From the NCBI GenBank assembly GCA_011391285.1, contig JAABQU010000054.1, positions 1-5,660 of the forward strand: a stretch of 5,660 bases of DNA, in the 5' to 3' direction. A model generated the notes under the pieces. The model was not told the DNA's origin and made no database searches. It worked only from the letters and a program-made list of their open reading frames with translations. The DNA comes from Thiobacillus sp. (GTDB lineage Bacteria > Pseudomonadota > Gammaproteobacteria > Burkholderiales > Thiobacillaceae). The translations under genes and the position numbers were made by a program. Each line of letters begins with the position of its first letter. Position 1 is the first letter of the stretch. This document shows positions 1 through 5,660 of the stretch, one piece after another.

Positions 1-1169
1 TGAGTATCGATTTGCACCCCAACATCGAGATCCGGCTATTCAATCCGATTGCCTCGCGCACCTTCCGCGGCATCAGCATGCTCACCGATTTTTCGCGGGT
101 CAATCGACGGATGCACAACAAGGCGTTCGTCGCCGACAATCAGGCGGCGATCCTGGGCGGGCGCAACATCGGTGACGAGTACTTCGAGGCGTCCAGCGAG
201 GTGGCCTTCGGGGATCTGGACGTCCTCACGGTCGGCCCGGTCGTTGAAAAAGTATCCACTGCCTTCGACCAGTTCTGGAATGCACCCTCGTCATACCCGA
301 TCACGGCGCTGCTCGGTCGAAGCGATGACAGCGCGAACCTGATCGCGCTGCGTGCCGCACTCGCCGCTTACATCGAGGCGAATCGCGACAGCCCTTATGT
401 CACGCATGCGGGGAGCCGGATCGCCGAAGAGGCGATGTCCGGGCAATATGGTTTTTACTGGGGCAAGGCGCATCTGCTCTACGACGATCCGGCCAAAATC
501 AGTCGTGCACCCGACGCCACCGAGGGACATCTGCTGCCCCAGTTCAGCGGCATCGGTTCGCAGATCCAGCAAGAACTGCTGATCGTCTCGCCCTACTTCA
601 TCCCGGGCAAGCGGGGGGTGGCCTGGCTGCGCGGGCTGGTGGCGCGCGGTATTCGCGTCACAGTGCTGACCAACTCCCTCGCTGCCACCGATGTTGGCGC
701 GGTGCATTCGGGCTACCAGCGTTACCGGGACGCGCTGCTCGAGGGCGGCGTCGTGCTGTACGAACTTAAACCGGGCGCTGTGCAGCCTGCCAAAACCGAG
801 AAGAAAACCAAGGGTTACGGATCTTCACGCGCCTCGCTGCACGCCAAGTCATTCGTGTTCGACCGCCGTGCGGTATTCATCGGCTCGCTCAATCTCGACC
901 CCCGTTCGGTGCAGCTCAACACCGAGATCGGCGTGGTGTGCGAAAGCGCGCCGCTGGCCGGGGATATTGCCGGCACGCTCGAACAGAATCTCGACAGCAT
1001 TGCCTGGCGACTGGAGCGCGTCGCTGAGCCTTCCGGCAACCCGCGCATTGAGTGGGTCGAGCGCAGCGAGACGGGTGAGCGCCGCTATGCCAGCGAACCC
1101 GAAGTTAGCGCCTTGCGCCGGCTCTCGGTCTGGTTCCTCGGACTGCTGCCGATCGAGTCCCAGCTTTGA
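1..1169 (+). CDS. clsC: Cardiolipin synthase C-like phospholipase D-family protein (5' end outside window)
   Basis: The frame is open to the left edge and the first visible codons are S-I-D-L, so the gene starts upstream; the TTG at 12 is not a believable start. About 388 residues are visible. Counting from that TTG codon, the first HKD site has H35, K37 and D42 followed by GGRN, and the second has H277, K279 and D284 followed by GSLNLDPRS. The stretches IRLFNP, NRRMHNK, DLDVLTVGPVV, LLPQ, TNSLAATDV, VHSGY and INWVD/RIEWVE-like end match my recollection of E. coli ClsC (YmdC) closely, so I prefer ClsC over ClsA/ClsB or a generic PLD protein. ClsC transfers a phosphatidyl group, using phosphatidylethanolamine and phosphatidylglycerol, to make cardiolipin at the inner membrane. 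E. coli ClsC is about 470 residues, so roughly the first 80-90 residues are missing here. In E. coli it works with YmdB, which is not visible. Both catalytic sites are intact and the C-terminal end (LLPIESQL) is normal. Confidence 0.9.
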   Translation, partial: SIDLHPNIEIRLFNPIASRTFRGISMLTDFSRVNRRMHNKAFVADNQAAILGGRNIGDEYFEASSEVAFGDLDVLTVGPVVEKVSTAFDQFWNAPSSYPITALLGRSDDSANLIALRAALAAYIEANRDSPYVTHAGSRIAEEAMSGQYGFYWGKAHLLYDDPAKISRAPDATEGHLLPQFSGIGSQIQQELLIVSPYFIPGKRGVAWLRGLVARGIRVTVLTNSLAATDVGAVHSGYQRYRDALLEGGVVLYELKPGAVQPAKTEKKTKGYGSSRASLHAKSFVFDRRAVFIGSLNLDPRSVQLNTEIGVVCESAPLAGDIAGTLEQNLDSIAWRLERVAEPSGNPRIEWVERSETGERRYASEPEVSALRRLSVWFLGLLPIESQL

Positions 1170-1243
1170 GCGGACTTTCGCACGCTGCTGGTCATGAAAT
1201 AGCGGACGTGCGCGGCATGCTTTTTTACCTTGGCGAGGCAAAG

Positions 1244-1363
1244 ATGATCAAGCGATGGCAATCCGTGGCGGTTTTCCTGGCCCTGCTGTTTGCCGAGCTC
1301 AATGTGCCCGCCCATGCCGGTGAAGCGCTAGACACCGTCAAGGCGCGTGACGAGTTGCGTTGC
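1244..1363 (+). pseudogene. 5' remnant of an amino-acid ABC transporter substrate-binding protein gene
   Basis: An ATG at 1244 follows a purine-rich stretch (GGCGAGG, then AAAG) and opens a typical Sec signal peptide: MIKR, a hydrophobic core (VAVFLALLF), then a PAHA-G cleavage site. The mature part begins GEALDTVKARDELRC, which fits the start of AapJ/glutamate-type binding proteins, where one expects TLDAVKARG-x-L-x-CGV. After the C codon (1361-1363) the similarity stops: the next residues are arginine-rich and match nothing, while a permease end becomes readable in another frame. Only about 40 residues of a usual 300-340 remain. The frame happens to stay open to a stop at 1622-1624, giving a 126-residue chimeric ORF. 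The full protein would capture amino acids in the periplasm for an ABC importer; no importer genes are nearby. The family call rests on a short stretch, so another periplasmic solute-binding protein is possible. Confidence 0.65.
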
Positions 1364-1562
1364 AGCGATGTTCGGCGCGATCCTCGGCGGCAACGTGGCC
1401 TTGATAGGCGCGTCCACCAATATCGTGAGCGCTGGCATCTGCGCGAAGCAGGGGGAGCGCATCACGTTCCCGCGCTTCATTCGCTTTGGCCTGCCGATCA
1501 CGCTTGCCCAGCTCACAGTCGCTGCGCTGTATGTGATGGCGATGCTCTGGTTGGTTCGCTAG
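1347..1562 (+). pseudogene. 3' remnant of an ArsB/NhaD/SLC13-type permease gene
   Basis: This frame has a stop at 1329-1331, so there is no room for the full gene. From about the M codon at 1368 it reads MFGAILGGN, then LIGASTNIVSAGICAK, then FIRFGLPITLAQL and a hydrophobic end (VAALYVMAMLWLVR), with a TAG stop at 1560-1562. The pattern LGGN-x-x-LIGAS-x-N-x-V followed by RFGLP and a last membrane helix is the C-terminal end of the ion-transporter superfamily that includes ArsB, NhaD and citrate/SLC13 carriers, which normally exceed 400 residues. About 65 remain. The GTG at 1347 could serve as a start, but nothing suggests it does, since the codons before 1368 are probably junction sequence. 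The piece is followed directly by a strong terminator, as expected for the true 3' end of a gene. The substrate cannot be told from this fragment. Confidence 0.7.
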
Positions 1563-1564
1563 AC

Positions 1565-1599
1565 GGCGGACGGCAGCGCACCCGTCCGCCTGCATTTTT
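1565..1599 (+). terminator. Intrinsic terminator after the permease remnant
   Basis: A perfect 9-bp stem, GGCGGACGG (1565-1573) with CCGTCCGCC (1582-1590), encloses an 8-nt loop. It is followed by TGCA and TTTTT at 1595-1599. It sits 2 nt after the permease stop codon and so was presumably that gene's own terminator. It now ends any + strand transcript from the clsC side. On the - strand the hairpin also lies just beyond the convergent gene's stop, but no T-tract follows it there, so it would be weak in that direction. Confidence 0.85.
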
Positions 1600-1620
1600 C
1601 TGCCGCCCGCGCCAGGTGCC

Positions 1621-2832
1621 CTAAAACAAAATGCCGAACAGCTTTTTCAGCAGTTCTTCCCACGGCATCATGGTGAGCATCAGCGGCACAACCGGCACGA
1701 CCACCGCAGCCGCAAGCCGGAGGATGGCTTCCTTCGACACAGGCGCCACTTTCATGGTCCGCACCACTTCGTAACTGTTGCCCAGATCGGCGAGCGACTG
1801 GATGTCGCCGCTGCCCATGAACGGCTCGTCGGCAGGCGCGCCGCCGCGCAGCCATTTGGTATCGAACTCACGCACGTAACGCTGCGCCAGAGTGCCATAT
1901 TCGCGCAGGCCCGTTCGCTTCGCCTCAGCAAGCTTGGGTGCGAATACCAGCAGCGGGCCAAGGACTACGAATAGCAGCCAGGCGACCAGGAGAAGGATCT
2001 CGCCTTTGAACTCAGGCAGGCTCGATCCGAGGTAGAAAATGCGGTTGGCGAGGTTTCCGGCAACGATCGCGCCGTGCGCCATCAGCAGCGGGATGAATGC
2101 GAACACCGTGCCGGCGAGAAATCCCAGACCACCGGTGCGGTCCGGATGGGTGGGAACCAGGTTCAACTCGATGCGCGACACCTGCCAGAGAAAGCGCGCC
2201 CAGACGAACAGGCGGAAATACCAGCGGATCAACAGGAACTGGAAAATCGGCAGGCTCAGGTAGGCGTACCACATCCCCGCGAGCGAGAGACTGGATCCAT
2301 CCGCTGTCGGTGTCGCGAACCATGTGGGCGCATCAAGTGCCATGTAATGGCGCCAGATGACCAGGATGCCGACGCCATACACCAGGGCGAGCAGCAGCAC
2401 TTCGGCGAACGTCGAGTTGCGCAGCCGAAATGCCGAATGGATGGCGGCATCGAAGCGCGGCAGGACGCTCTCGGGAATCAGGTTGCGTTCCAGGAACTGC
2501 TTCACCAGTAAGCGCATGCGCCGGTGCACCACCAGCTCGGCGCCGACCAGCAGGGGGATAGCCAGCAGGAATTTGACGTGGACTTCCACGTCCATTAGGA
2601 AGGGGACGGCGACACTGCCACCTATTAGCTGTCCTTCCAACGCAGAGAGCAGCAGCAGCGGCAGCCAGGCCAACAGTGCGATGACGATGATGCGTTGGCG
2701 CGCCAGTTCCAGCGCATCATCGGACAGATGCGCCCGAAGAAAGAATTGGAAGAGCGGTCCCCCATGGACGAGCGAGAAGTCCGGCGGATTCCGCAGAAAG
2801 CTGTCACTGGATTTGGATGTGGGGGTGCTCAT
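1621..2832 (-). CDS. Uncharacterised polytopic inner-membrane protein with HPDRTGGLGFL motif
   Basis: A 403-residue protein from ATG 2832-2830 to a TAG stop at 1623-1621. I chose this ATG rather than the one 24 nt upstream because AAGGAAG lies 8 nt before it. Hydrophobic segments lie at about residues 48-66, 86-102, 143-160, 187-206, 236-258, 278-297 and 368-387, so 6-7 membrane helices. The most distinctive stretch is PTHPDRTGGLGFL (227-239), just before the fifth segment, with a basic, aromatic-rich region before it (RWYFRLFVWARFLW, 203-216). The loop between about 298 and 365 is polar, probably cytoplasmic, and contains KLAEAKRTGLREYGTLAQRYV. I recall the HPDR-GGLGFL pattern from unannotated membrane proteins of proteobacteria but know no function. 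It has no signal peptide, and I recognise no catalytic or binding motif. It lies downstream of the ackA-sulP group on the same strand, 109 nt after the pseudogene stop, so it may have its own promoter. It converges with the + strand genes. Confidence 0.85.
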   Translation of the reverse strand: MSTPTSKSSDSFLRNPPDFSLVHGGPLFQFFLRAHLSDDALELARQRIIVIALLAWLPLLLLSALEGQLIGGSVAVPFLMDVEVHVKFLLAIPLLVGAELVVHRRMRLLVKQFLERNLIPESVLPRFDAAIHSAFRLRNSTFAEVLLLALVYGVGILVIWRHYMALDAPTWFATPTADGSSLSLAGMWYAYLSLPIFQFLLIRWYFRLFVWARFLWQVSRIELNLVPTHPDRTGGLGFLAGTVFAFIPLLMAHGAIVAGNLANRIFYLGSSLPEFKGEILLLVAWLLFVVLGPLLVFAPKLAEAKRTGLREYGTLAQRYVREFDTKWLRGGAPADEPFMGSGDIQSLADLGNSYEVVRTMKVAPVSKEAILRLAAAVVVPVVPLMLTMMPWEELLKKLFGILF

Positions 2833-2840
2833 TTTCTGAT

Positions 2841-2847
2841 CTTCCTT
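2841..2847 (-). promoter_or_regulatory. Ribosome binding site of the uncharacterised membrane protein
   Basis: AAGGAAG on the - strand, 8 nt before the ATG at 2832-2830. It fixes that ATG as the start and argues against the in-frame upstream ATG at 2856. Confidence 0.75.
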
Positions 2848-2941
2848 ACAGGGCAAAACATCCGGACATGGCAGCTAATGATGGCATAAGGCGAGGCTCA
2901 ACTCTCATGCGGTCTGTGGCAGTCAACCCGCAACCATTCCG

Positions 2942-3325
2942 CTACAGTCCCCCGCCCCAGCGGTATTGCCAGGCGTCGTCACAAACGCCGCGGTTGATCC
3001 GACACCAGCACGAATACCGTATTTAACGGCGGCTCTCCAGCGAGCCAGGCATAAGGCAGCACCACATCAAATTTCCCGGATCGGCCCCACAGGTCGAGTG
3101 AGCGGGCATAGGCGAGCACCGTGCTATGGGCCTCAAGGTTCGCATTCGTCAGCGGTACCGACGTGTCGACCGACAAGCCGCCTTCCGCATAACCGTAGCC
3201 CGCGATCAGGAAATTGACGCCAATCGGTGCGTTTGAATAAATCCACGGCTCGATGTCCTGCGCATGCACCCCCACCCTGCGAGCGTGAGGGCACAGGTTA
3301 CGGATGTCGCTTTCCAGGTTGTCAT
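2942..3325 (-). pseudogene. Broken outer-membrane 'transporter' gene (COG4313/MetA-like), frameshifted and internally deleted
   Basis: The ATG at 3325-3323 overlaps the sulP stop as ATGA. It opens a signal peptide, MTTWKATSVTCALTLAGWG, then the frame is lost at a run of five G (3273-3269 on the - strand). Adding one G would read GWGVHA-QDIEPW, a normal signal cleavage site joined to the mature start. In the second frame the domain runs clearly from QDIEPWIYSNAPIGVNFLIA through YARSLDLWGRSGKFDVVLPY to WLAGE at about 3033; this matches the N-terminal part of the phenol-degradation MetA-like outer-membrane family as I recall it. The middle, perhaps 190 residues, is absent. Degraded C-terminal traces follow: AVKYGIRAGV in a third frame (about 3027-3001), then AWQYRWGGGL and TAG (2974-2942) in the signal-peptide frame, which fits the family's usual final beta strand. 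The family forms outer-membrane barrels of about 300 residues. This copy cannot make one. The N-terminal call is firm, the C-terminal one less so. Confidence 0.75.
3322..3325 (-). promoter_or_regulatory. ATGA stop/start overlap coupling sulP to the outer-membrane gene
   Basis: On the - strand ATGA contains the start ATG (3325-3323) of the broken outer-membrane gene and the TGA stop (3324-3322) of sulP. The only purine-rich motif upstream, GGGAG at 3344-3340, is 14 nt away, too far for a good independent ribosome site. Translation of the third gene was therefore probably coupled to sulP, which supports one ancestral operon. Confidence 0.75.
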
Positions 3326-4974
3326 GACGGAATGGCGGGCTCCCGCGCCGTGTAAGCGGCAACCGCGTGCTCCACCGTGAAGAACATCCGCTCGCGTCCC
3401 AGGCGTTGTGCCAGCGGTGTGCGCTGCACGAGTTCCAGTGCCTCGGGGTTGAGTGCAGCCAGCCAAAGCTCCCTGCCTTGTTCACGCTGTTTCTCTTCCC
3501 CCTCGACCAGCATCTTGAGCGCGGTGTATTCAAGACCCGGAATCGCGGAACAGTCGAGCAGAACCACCTTCGGATCGGTGGTCTTGATCAGGGCCTGCAG
3601 TTTTGCACTGACATTCGCGGCATTGCCGAAGTAGAGGCGGTCTTCGGGGCGCGCGATGAGCAGGCCGGGAATGGCCTCGTCCTCGGGATGTCCAGGCGAG
3701 CGCGGGCGGAATACATTGGTGCCCGGCTTGCGGCGAAGCTCATGGACCCGCGGATCGTAGGCGAGGTACATGAGTCCCAGTAGCGAGAGCACGATGGCGA
3801 CCACGATGCCCTTGAGCGTGCCCAGCACCATCACGCCGAGGCAGGCGACCAGCGCCCAGCGAAACTCCATGGTGCGCACGCGGCGGATGGCCGCCATCTC
3901 CTTCGGGCTGATCAAGCCGATCGAGTAGGCGATGACCACCGCTGCCAGCGTGGCGTGCGGCATCAGCGCCAGCACCGGCGCAAGGAACAGCAGCGTGGCG
4001 AAGGCCACCGCCGCGACCACCAGCGAGGCAGCCTGGGTTTGCGTGCCGGCGTTGCGGCTCACCGCGGTCTGCGAGGTGCCGCCGCCGGCGGGCATCGACC
4101 CGATGAAGGCGCCCGCGGCATTCGCGGCGCCGAGGGCGAAGAGGTCGCGATTCGCATCGAGTGGCGGATCGGTTGGCCGTACGAAGGCGCGTGCCGCCGC
4201 GATCGACTCGGTGAAAGAAATCAGCGCGATGCCGGCAGCGGCCGGCCACATCGCCTCGAACAGCGAAGGCTGCGGCATCTGCAGCGCCGGAAAGCCGCCC
4301 TGGATCGCGCCGACCACGCTGACGCCTGCGGCTTCGAGCCCGATGACGGCGGAGGCGGCGATGCCCACGGCCACGGCGAGCAGTGGCGCCGGCGATTTGG
4401 GCAAAAAGCGCTTGGCGAAAAAGATGATGGCGAGGGTTCCCAGTGCGACGGCAAGGGTGTTCCACGAGAGTTCCGGGGCGTGCGCGAAGATCGAAACCAC
4501 GTCGCGGAAGAAGCCCTCCTTGTGGATGTGGATACCGAGCAGCTTGGGCACCTGGTCGACCACGATGACGAAGCCCACCCCGGCCTTGAACCCGGTCAGC
4601 ACCGGCTCCGAGATGAAATTGGCCAGGAAGCCCATCCGCAGGACGCGCGCGGCGATCAGCATTAAGCCGACCAGCATGGAGAGTGTCGCCGCGGCAGTGA
4701 GCGGATCGAGCCCCGGGTCATTGCGCAGTGCTTCGCCGATCGCGGTCGCACACAGAATCGCAATCGGCGTGGTGGTGCTGACCGAGAGCAGACGCGAACT
4801 GCCCAGGACCGCGTATATAGCCATCGGCACCAGCGCGGCGAACAGGCCCGCCTGCACCGGTAACTGCGCGATGGTAGCGTAGGCGAGGGCTTTCGGCACT
4901 ACTACAGCTGAGGTCGTGAGGCCGGGTAGCAGATCCGCTGTGAAGCTTCGGCGCTGTGTGGTACCTGCTTCCAT
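3322..4974 (-). CDS. SulP-family inorganic/organic anion transporter with STAS domain
   Basis: A 550-residue protein, ATG 4974-4972, preceded by GGAG (4987-4984) at a 9-nt distance. Residues 1-405 form the multi-helix membrane part. The SulP signature is at 26-45 (VPKALAYATIAQLPVQAGLF), a second conserved stretch at 119-135 (NFISEPVLTGFKAGVGF), and ESIAAAR at 256-262 followed by a glycine-rich stretch (GSMPAGGGTSQTAVSRNAG, 292-310). From about 434 to 545 lies a cytoplasmic STAS domain (LYFGNA at 447-452, VVLLDCSAIPGLEYTAL at 470-486). Length and domain order are normal for the family, which includes sulfate, bicarbonate (BicA) and dicarboxylate (DauA) carriers. Substrate cannot be read from sequence. 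No sulfate-assimilation or carbonic-anhydrase gene is adjacent. It starts 37 nt after ackA and overlaps the broken outer-membrane gene, so the three probably formed one operon. A link with acetate or other organic anions is only an inference from position. Confidence 0.92.
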   Translation of the reverse strand: MEAGTTQRRSFTADLLPGLTTSAVVVPKALAYATIAQLPVQAGLFAALVPMAIYAVLGSSRLLSVSTTTPIAILCATAIGEALRNDPGLDPLTAAATLSMLVGLMLIAARVLRMGFLANFISEPVLTGFKAGVGFVIVVDQVPKLLGIHIHKEGFFRDVVSIFAHAPELSWNTLAVALGTLAIIFFAKRFLPKSPAPLLAVAVGIAASAVIGLEAAGVSVVGAIQGGFPALQMPQPSLFEAMWPAAAGIALISFTESIAAARAFVRPTDPPLDANRDLFALGAANAAGAFIGSMPAGGGTSQTAVSRNAGTQTQAASLVVAAVAFATLLFLAPVLALMPHATLAAVVIAYSIGLISPKEMAAIRRVRTMEFRWALVACLGVMVLGTLKGIVVAIVLSLLGLMYLAYDPRVHELRRKPGTNVFRPRSPGHPEDEAIPGLLIARPEDRLYFGNAANVSAKLQALIKTTDPKVVLLDCSAIPGLEYTALKMLVEGEEKQREQGRELWLAALNPEALELVQRTPLAQRLGRERMFFTVEHAVAAYTAREPAIPS

Positions 4975-4983
4975 CTTGAATTC

Positions 4984-4987
4984 TCCG
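4984..4987 (-). promoter_or_regulatory. Ribosome binding site of the SulP gene
   Basis: GGAG on the - strand within AACGGAGAA, 9 nt before the ATG at 4974-4972. It lies in the 37-nt gap after ackA. I see no terminator hairpin in that gap, consistent with read-through from ackA. Confidence 0.7.
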
Positions 4988-5011
4988 TTCGTTTCAGCCT
5001 TGCACTTTGCT

Positions 5012-5660
5012 TCAAGGCTCGCTTTTCACCCGTGCGAGGGTGTGCCGGGCAATCATGAGTTCCTCATTGGTCGGCACCACCCAGGCCGAAACGGCGCTGC
5101 CCGCTGCCGAGATGCAGGATGCGTTGCGCCGGTTGGCCTCGGCATCGAGTGCAACCCCCAGCCAGGCGCATGCTGCCATGATGCGGGCGCGGATTTGCGG
5201 CGCGTTCTCGCCTATGCCGGCGGTGAATACCAGCGCGTCCAGGCCGCCGAGGACCGCAGCCAGCGCGCCGATCTCCTTGGCGACGTAATGTACGAAGTAA
5301 TCGACCGCCAGCTGCGCGCGCGGCTCGGCGCTTTCCAGCAGCAGGCGCATGTCGTTGCTGACGCCGGACAGGCCGAGCAGGCCCGATTGCTTGTACAGCA
5401 GTTTTTCCAGCGCCGCCGCCGTCATGCCGCGCTGGCCGACCAGATAGAGCAGCACGCCGGGATCGAGCGCGCCCGGTCGGGTGCCCATCGGGATGCCGTC
5501 GAGCGGCGAAAAGCCCATGGTCGAGTCCACGCTCTCGCCTGCACGCAGGGCGCACAGGCTGGCGCCGCTGCCGAGGTGCGCGACGATCACGCGGCCAATT
5601 GCGATGGAGGGCGCAACTTGCGGCAACACTGAAGCGATGTATTCATAGGACAGCCCGTGA
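5012..5660 (-). CDS. ackA: Acetate kinase, C-terminal half (5' end outside window)
   Basis: The frame is open to the right edge and begins [14 protein letters not shown], so the visible 215 residues are the second half of a protein usually about 400 long. The TGA stop is at 5014-5012. Order of motifs: HGLSYEY, with the conserved active-site-region histidine, at the edge; [12 protein letters not shown] (phosphate-binding loop); [18 protein letters not shown] with the catalytic arginine and DP following; [26 protein letters not shown] (nucleotide-binding); and PTNEELMIA with the metal-binding glutamate near the C-terminus. All match E. coli AckA in order and spacing. The enzyme converts acetate plus ATP to acetyl phosphate plus ADP, in either direction, in the cytoplasm, usually with phosphate acetyltransferase (Pta). 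Any pta gene would lie beyond the right edge. It is the first visible member of the - strand group, with sulP 37 nt downstream. No damage is seen. Confidence 0.95.
   Translation of the reverse strand, partial: HGLSYEYIASVLPQVAPSIAIGRVIVAHLGSGASLCALRAGESVDSTMGFSPLDGIPMGTRPGALDPGVLLYLVGQRGMTAAALEKLLYKQSGLLGLSGVSNDMRLLLESAEPRAQLAVDYFVHYVAKEIGALAAVLGGLDALVFTAGIGENAPQIRARIMAACAWLGVALDAEANRRNASCISAAGSAVSAWVVPTNEELMIARHTLARVKSEP

Noticed and set aside
1179..1226. Possible terminator after clsC: CGCACG (1179-1184) with CGTGCG (1207-1212), and TTTTTT at 1221-1226
   Set aside because: The stem is only 6 bp with a 22-nt loop and lies 8 nt from the T-run, too weak to call.
2873..2901. Possible - strand promoter TTGAGC (2901-2896), 17-nt spacer, TTAGCT (2878-2873), before the membrane protein gene
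   Set aside because: The -35 matches 4 of 6 but the -10 only 2 of 6 consensus bases. A promoter is likely in this 109-nt gap, but I cannot place it.
2972..2989. Short inverted repeat GGCGT/ACGCC within the broken outer-membrane gene
   Set aside because: A 5-bp stem without a T-tract, expected by chance in GC-rich DNA and lying within readable coding remnant.
3269..3273. The five-G run as a phase-variation switch for the outer-membrane gene
   Set aside because: The run is short for slippage-based switching, and the gene also lacks its middle, so restoring the frame would not restore a working protein.
2979..3533. Reading the outer-membrane remnant as one 184-residue protein starting inside sulP
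   Set aside because: Its first ~85 residues are out-of-frame sulP sequence. The real start is the ATG at 3325-3323, in a different frame from the mature domain.
3932..4882. A 316-codon open frame on the + strand within the sulP gene
   Set aside because: It is antisense to the membrane part of SulP. Its Ala/Ser/Thr-rich composition is the mirror of GC-rich helix codons, and it has no recognisable domain.
4916..5632. A 238-codon + strand open frame opposite ackA and the start of sulP
   Set aside because: The opposite strand encodes unmistakable acetate kinase motifs, and this frame reads as an antisense shadow rich in R, A, Q and H.

Overview
The window is GC-rich bacterial DNA with dense gene packing. 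The closest family resemblances I recognise (a ClsC-type cardiolipin synthase, an acetate kinase with an HGLSYEY motif, a SulP transporter with a C-terminal STAS domain, and remnants of a COG4313-like outer-membrane 'transporter') point to a proteobacterium, most likely a beta- or gammaproteobacterium. This placement rests on recall of families, not on a search.

Layout. On the + strand, the window opens inside a clsC-like gene (1-1169, 5' end outside). A chimeric remnant follows: the signal-peptide end of an amino-acid ABC-transporter binding protein (from 1244) runs, at about 1355-1370, into the last ~65 residues of a multi-pass permease of the ArsB/NhaD/SLC13 type (to 1562). A strong intrinsic terminator (1565-1599) closes this strand. 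Everything else is on the - strand, read from right to left: the 3' half of ackA (5012-5660, 5' end outside), 37 nt, a complete SulP transporter gene (3322-4974), then an ATGA overlap into a broken outer-membrane protein gene (2942-3325). After ~110 nt comes a complete gene for an uncharacterised polytopic membrane protein (1621-2832), which converges on the + strand genes.

How the genes relate. ackA, sulP and the outer-membrane gene look like one operon, judging by same strand, short spacing and the coupled stop/start. Acetate kinase interconverts acetate and acetyl phosphate, and SulP proteins move small anions, so a link between acid metabolism and anion traffic is conceivable but unproven. 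The broken third gene has lost one G in a G-run within its signal-peptide region. It has also lost most of its middle: the N-terminal quarter is joined to a degraded C-terminal end.

What is unusual. I see no clear new system such as a defence cassette, CRISPR array, mobile element or RNA gene. The striking feature is decay: two separate places within about 2 kb where large internal deletions have fused gene ends, leaving recognisable start and end pieces. These may be real deletion scars or assembly artefacts, and the junctions are specific enough to be tested.
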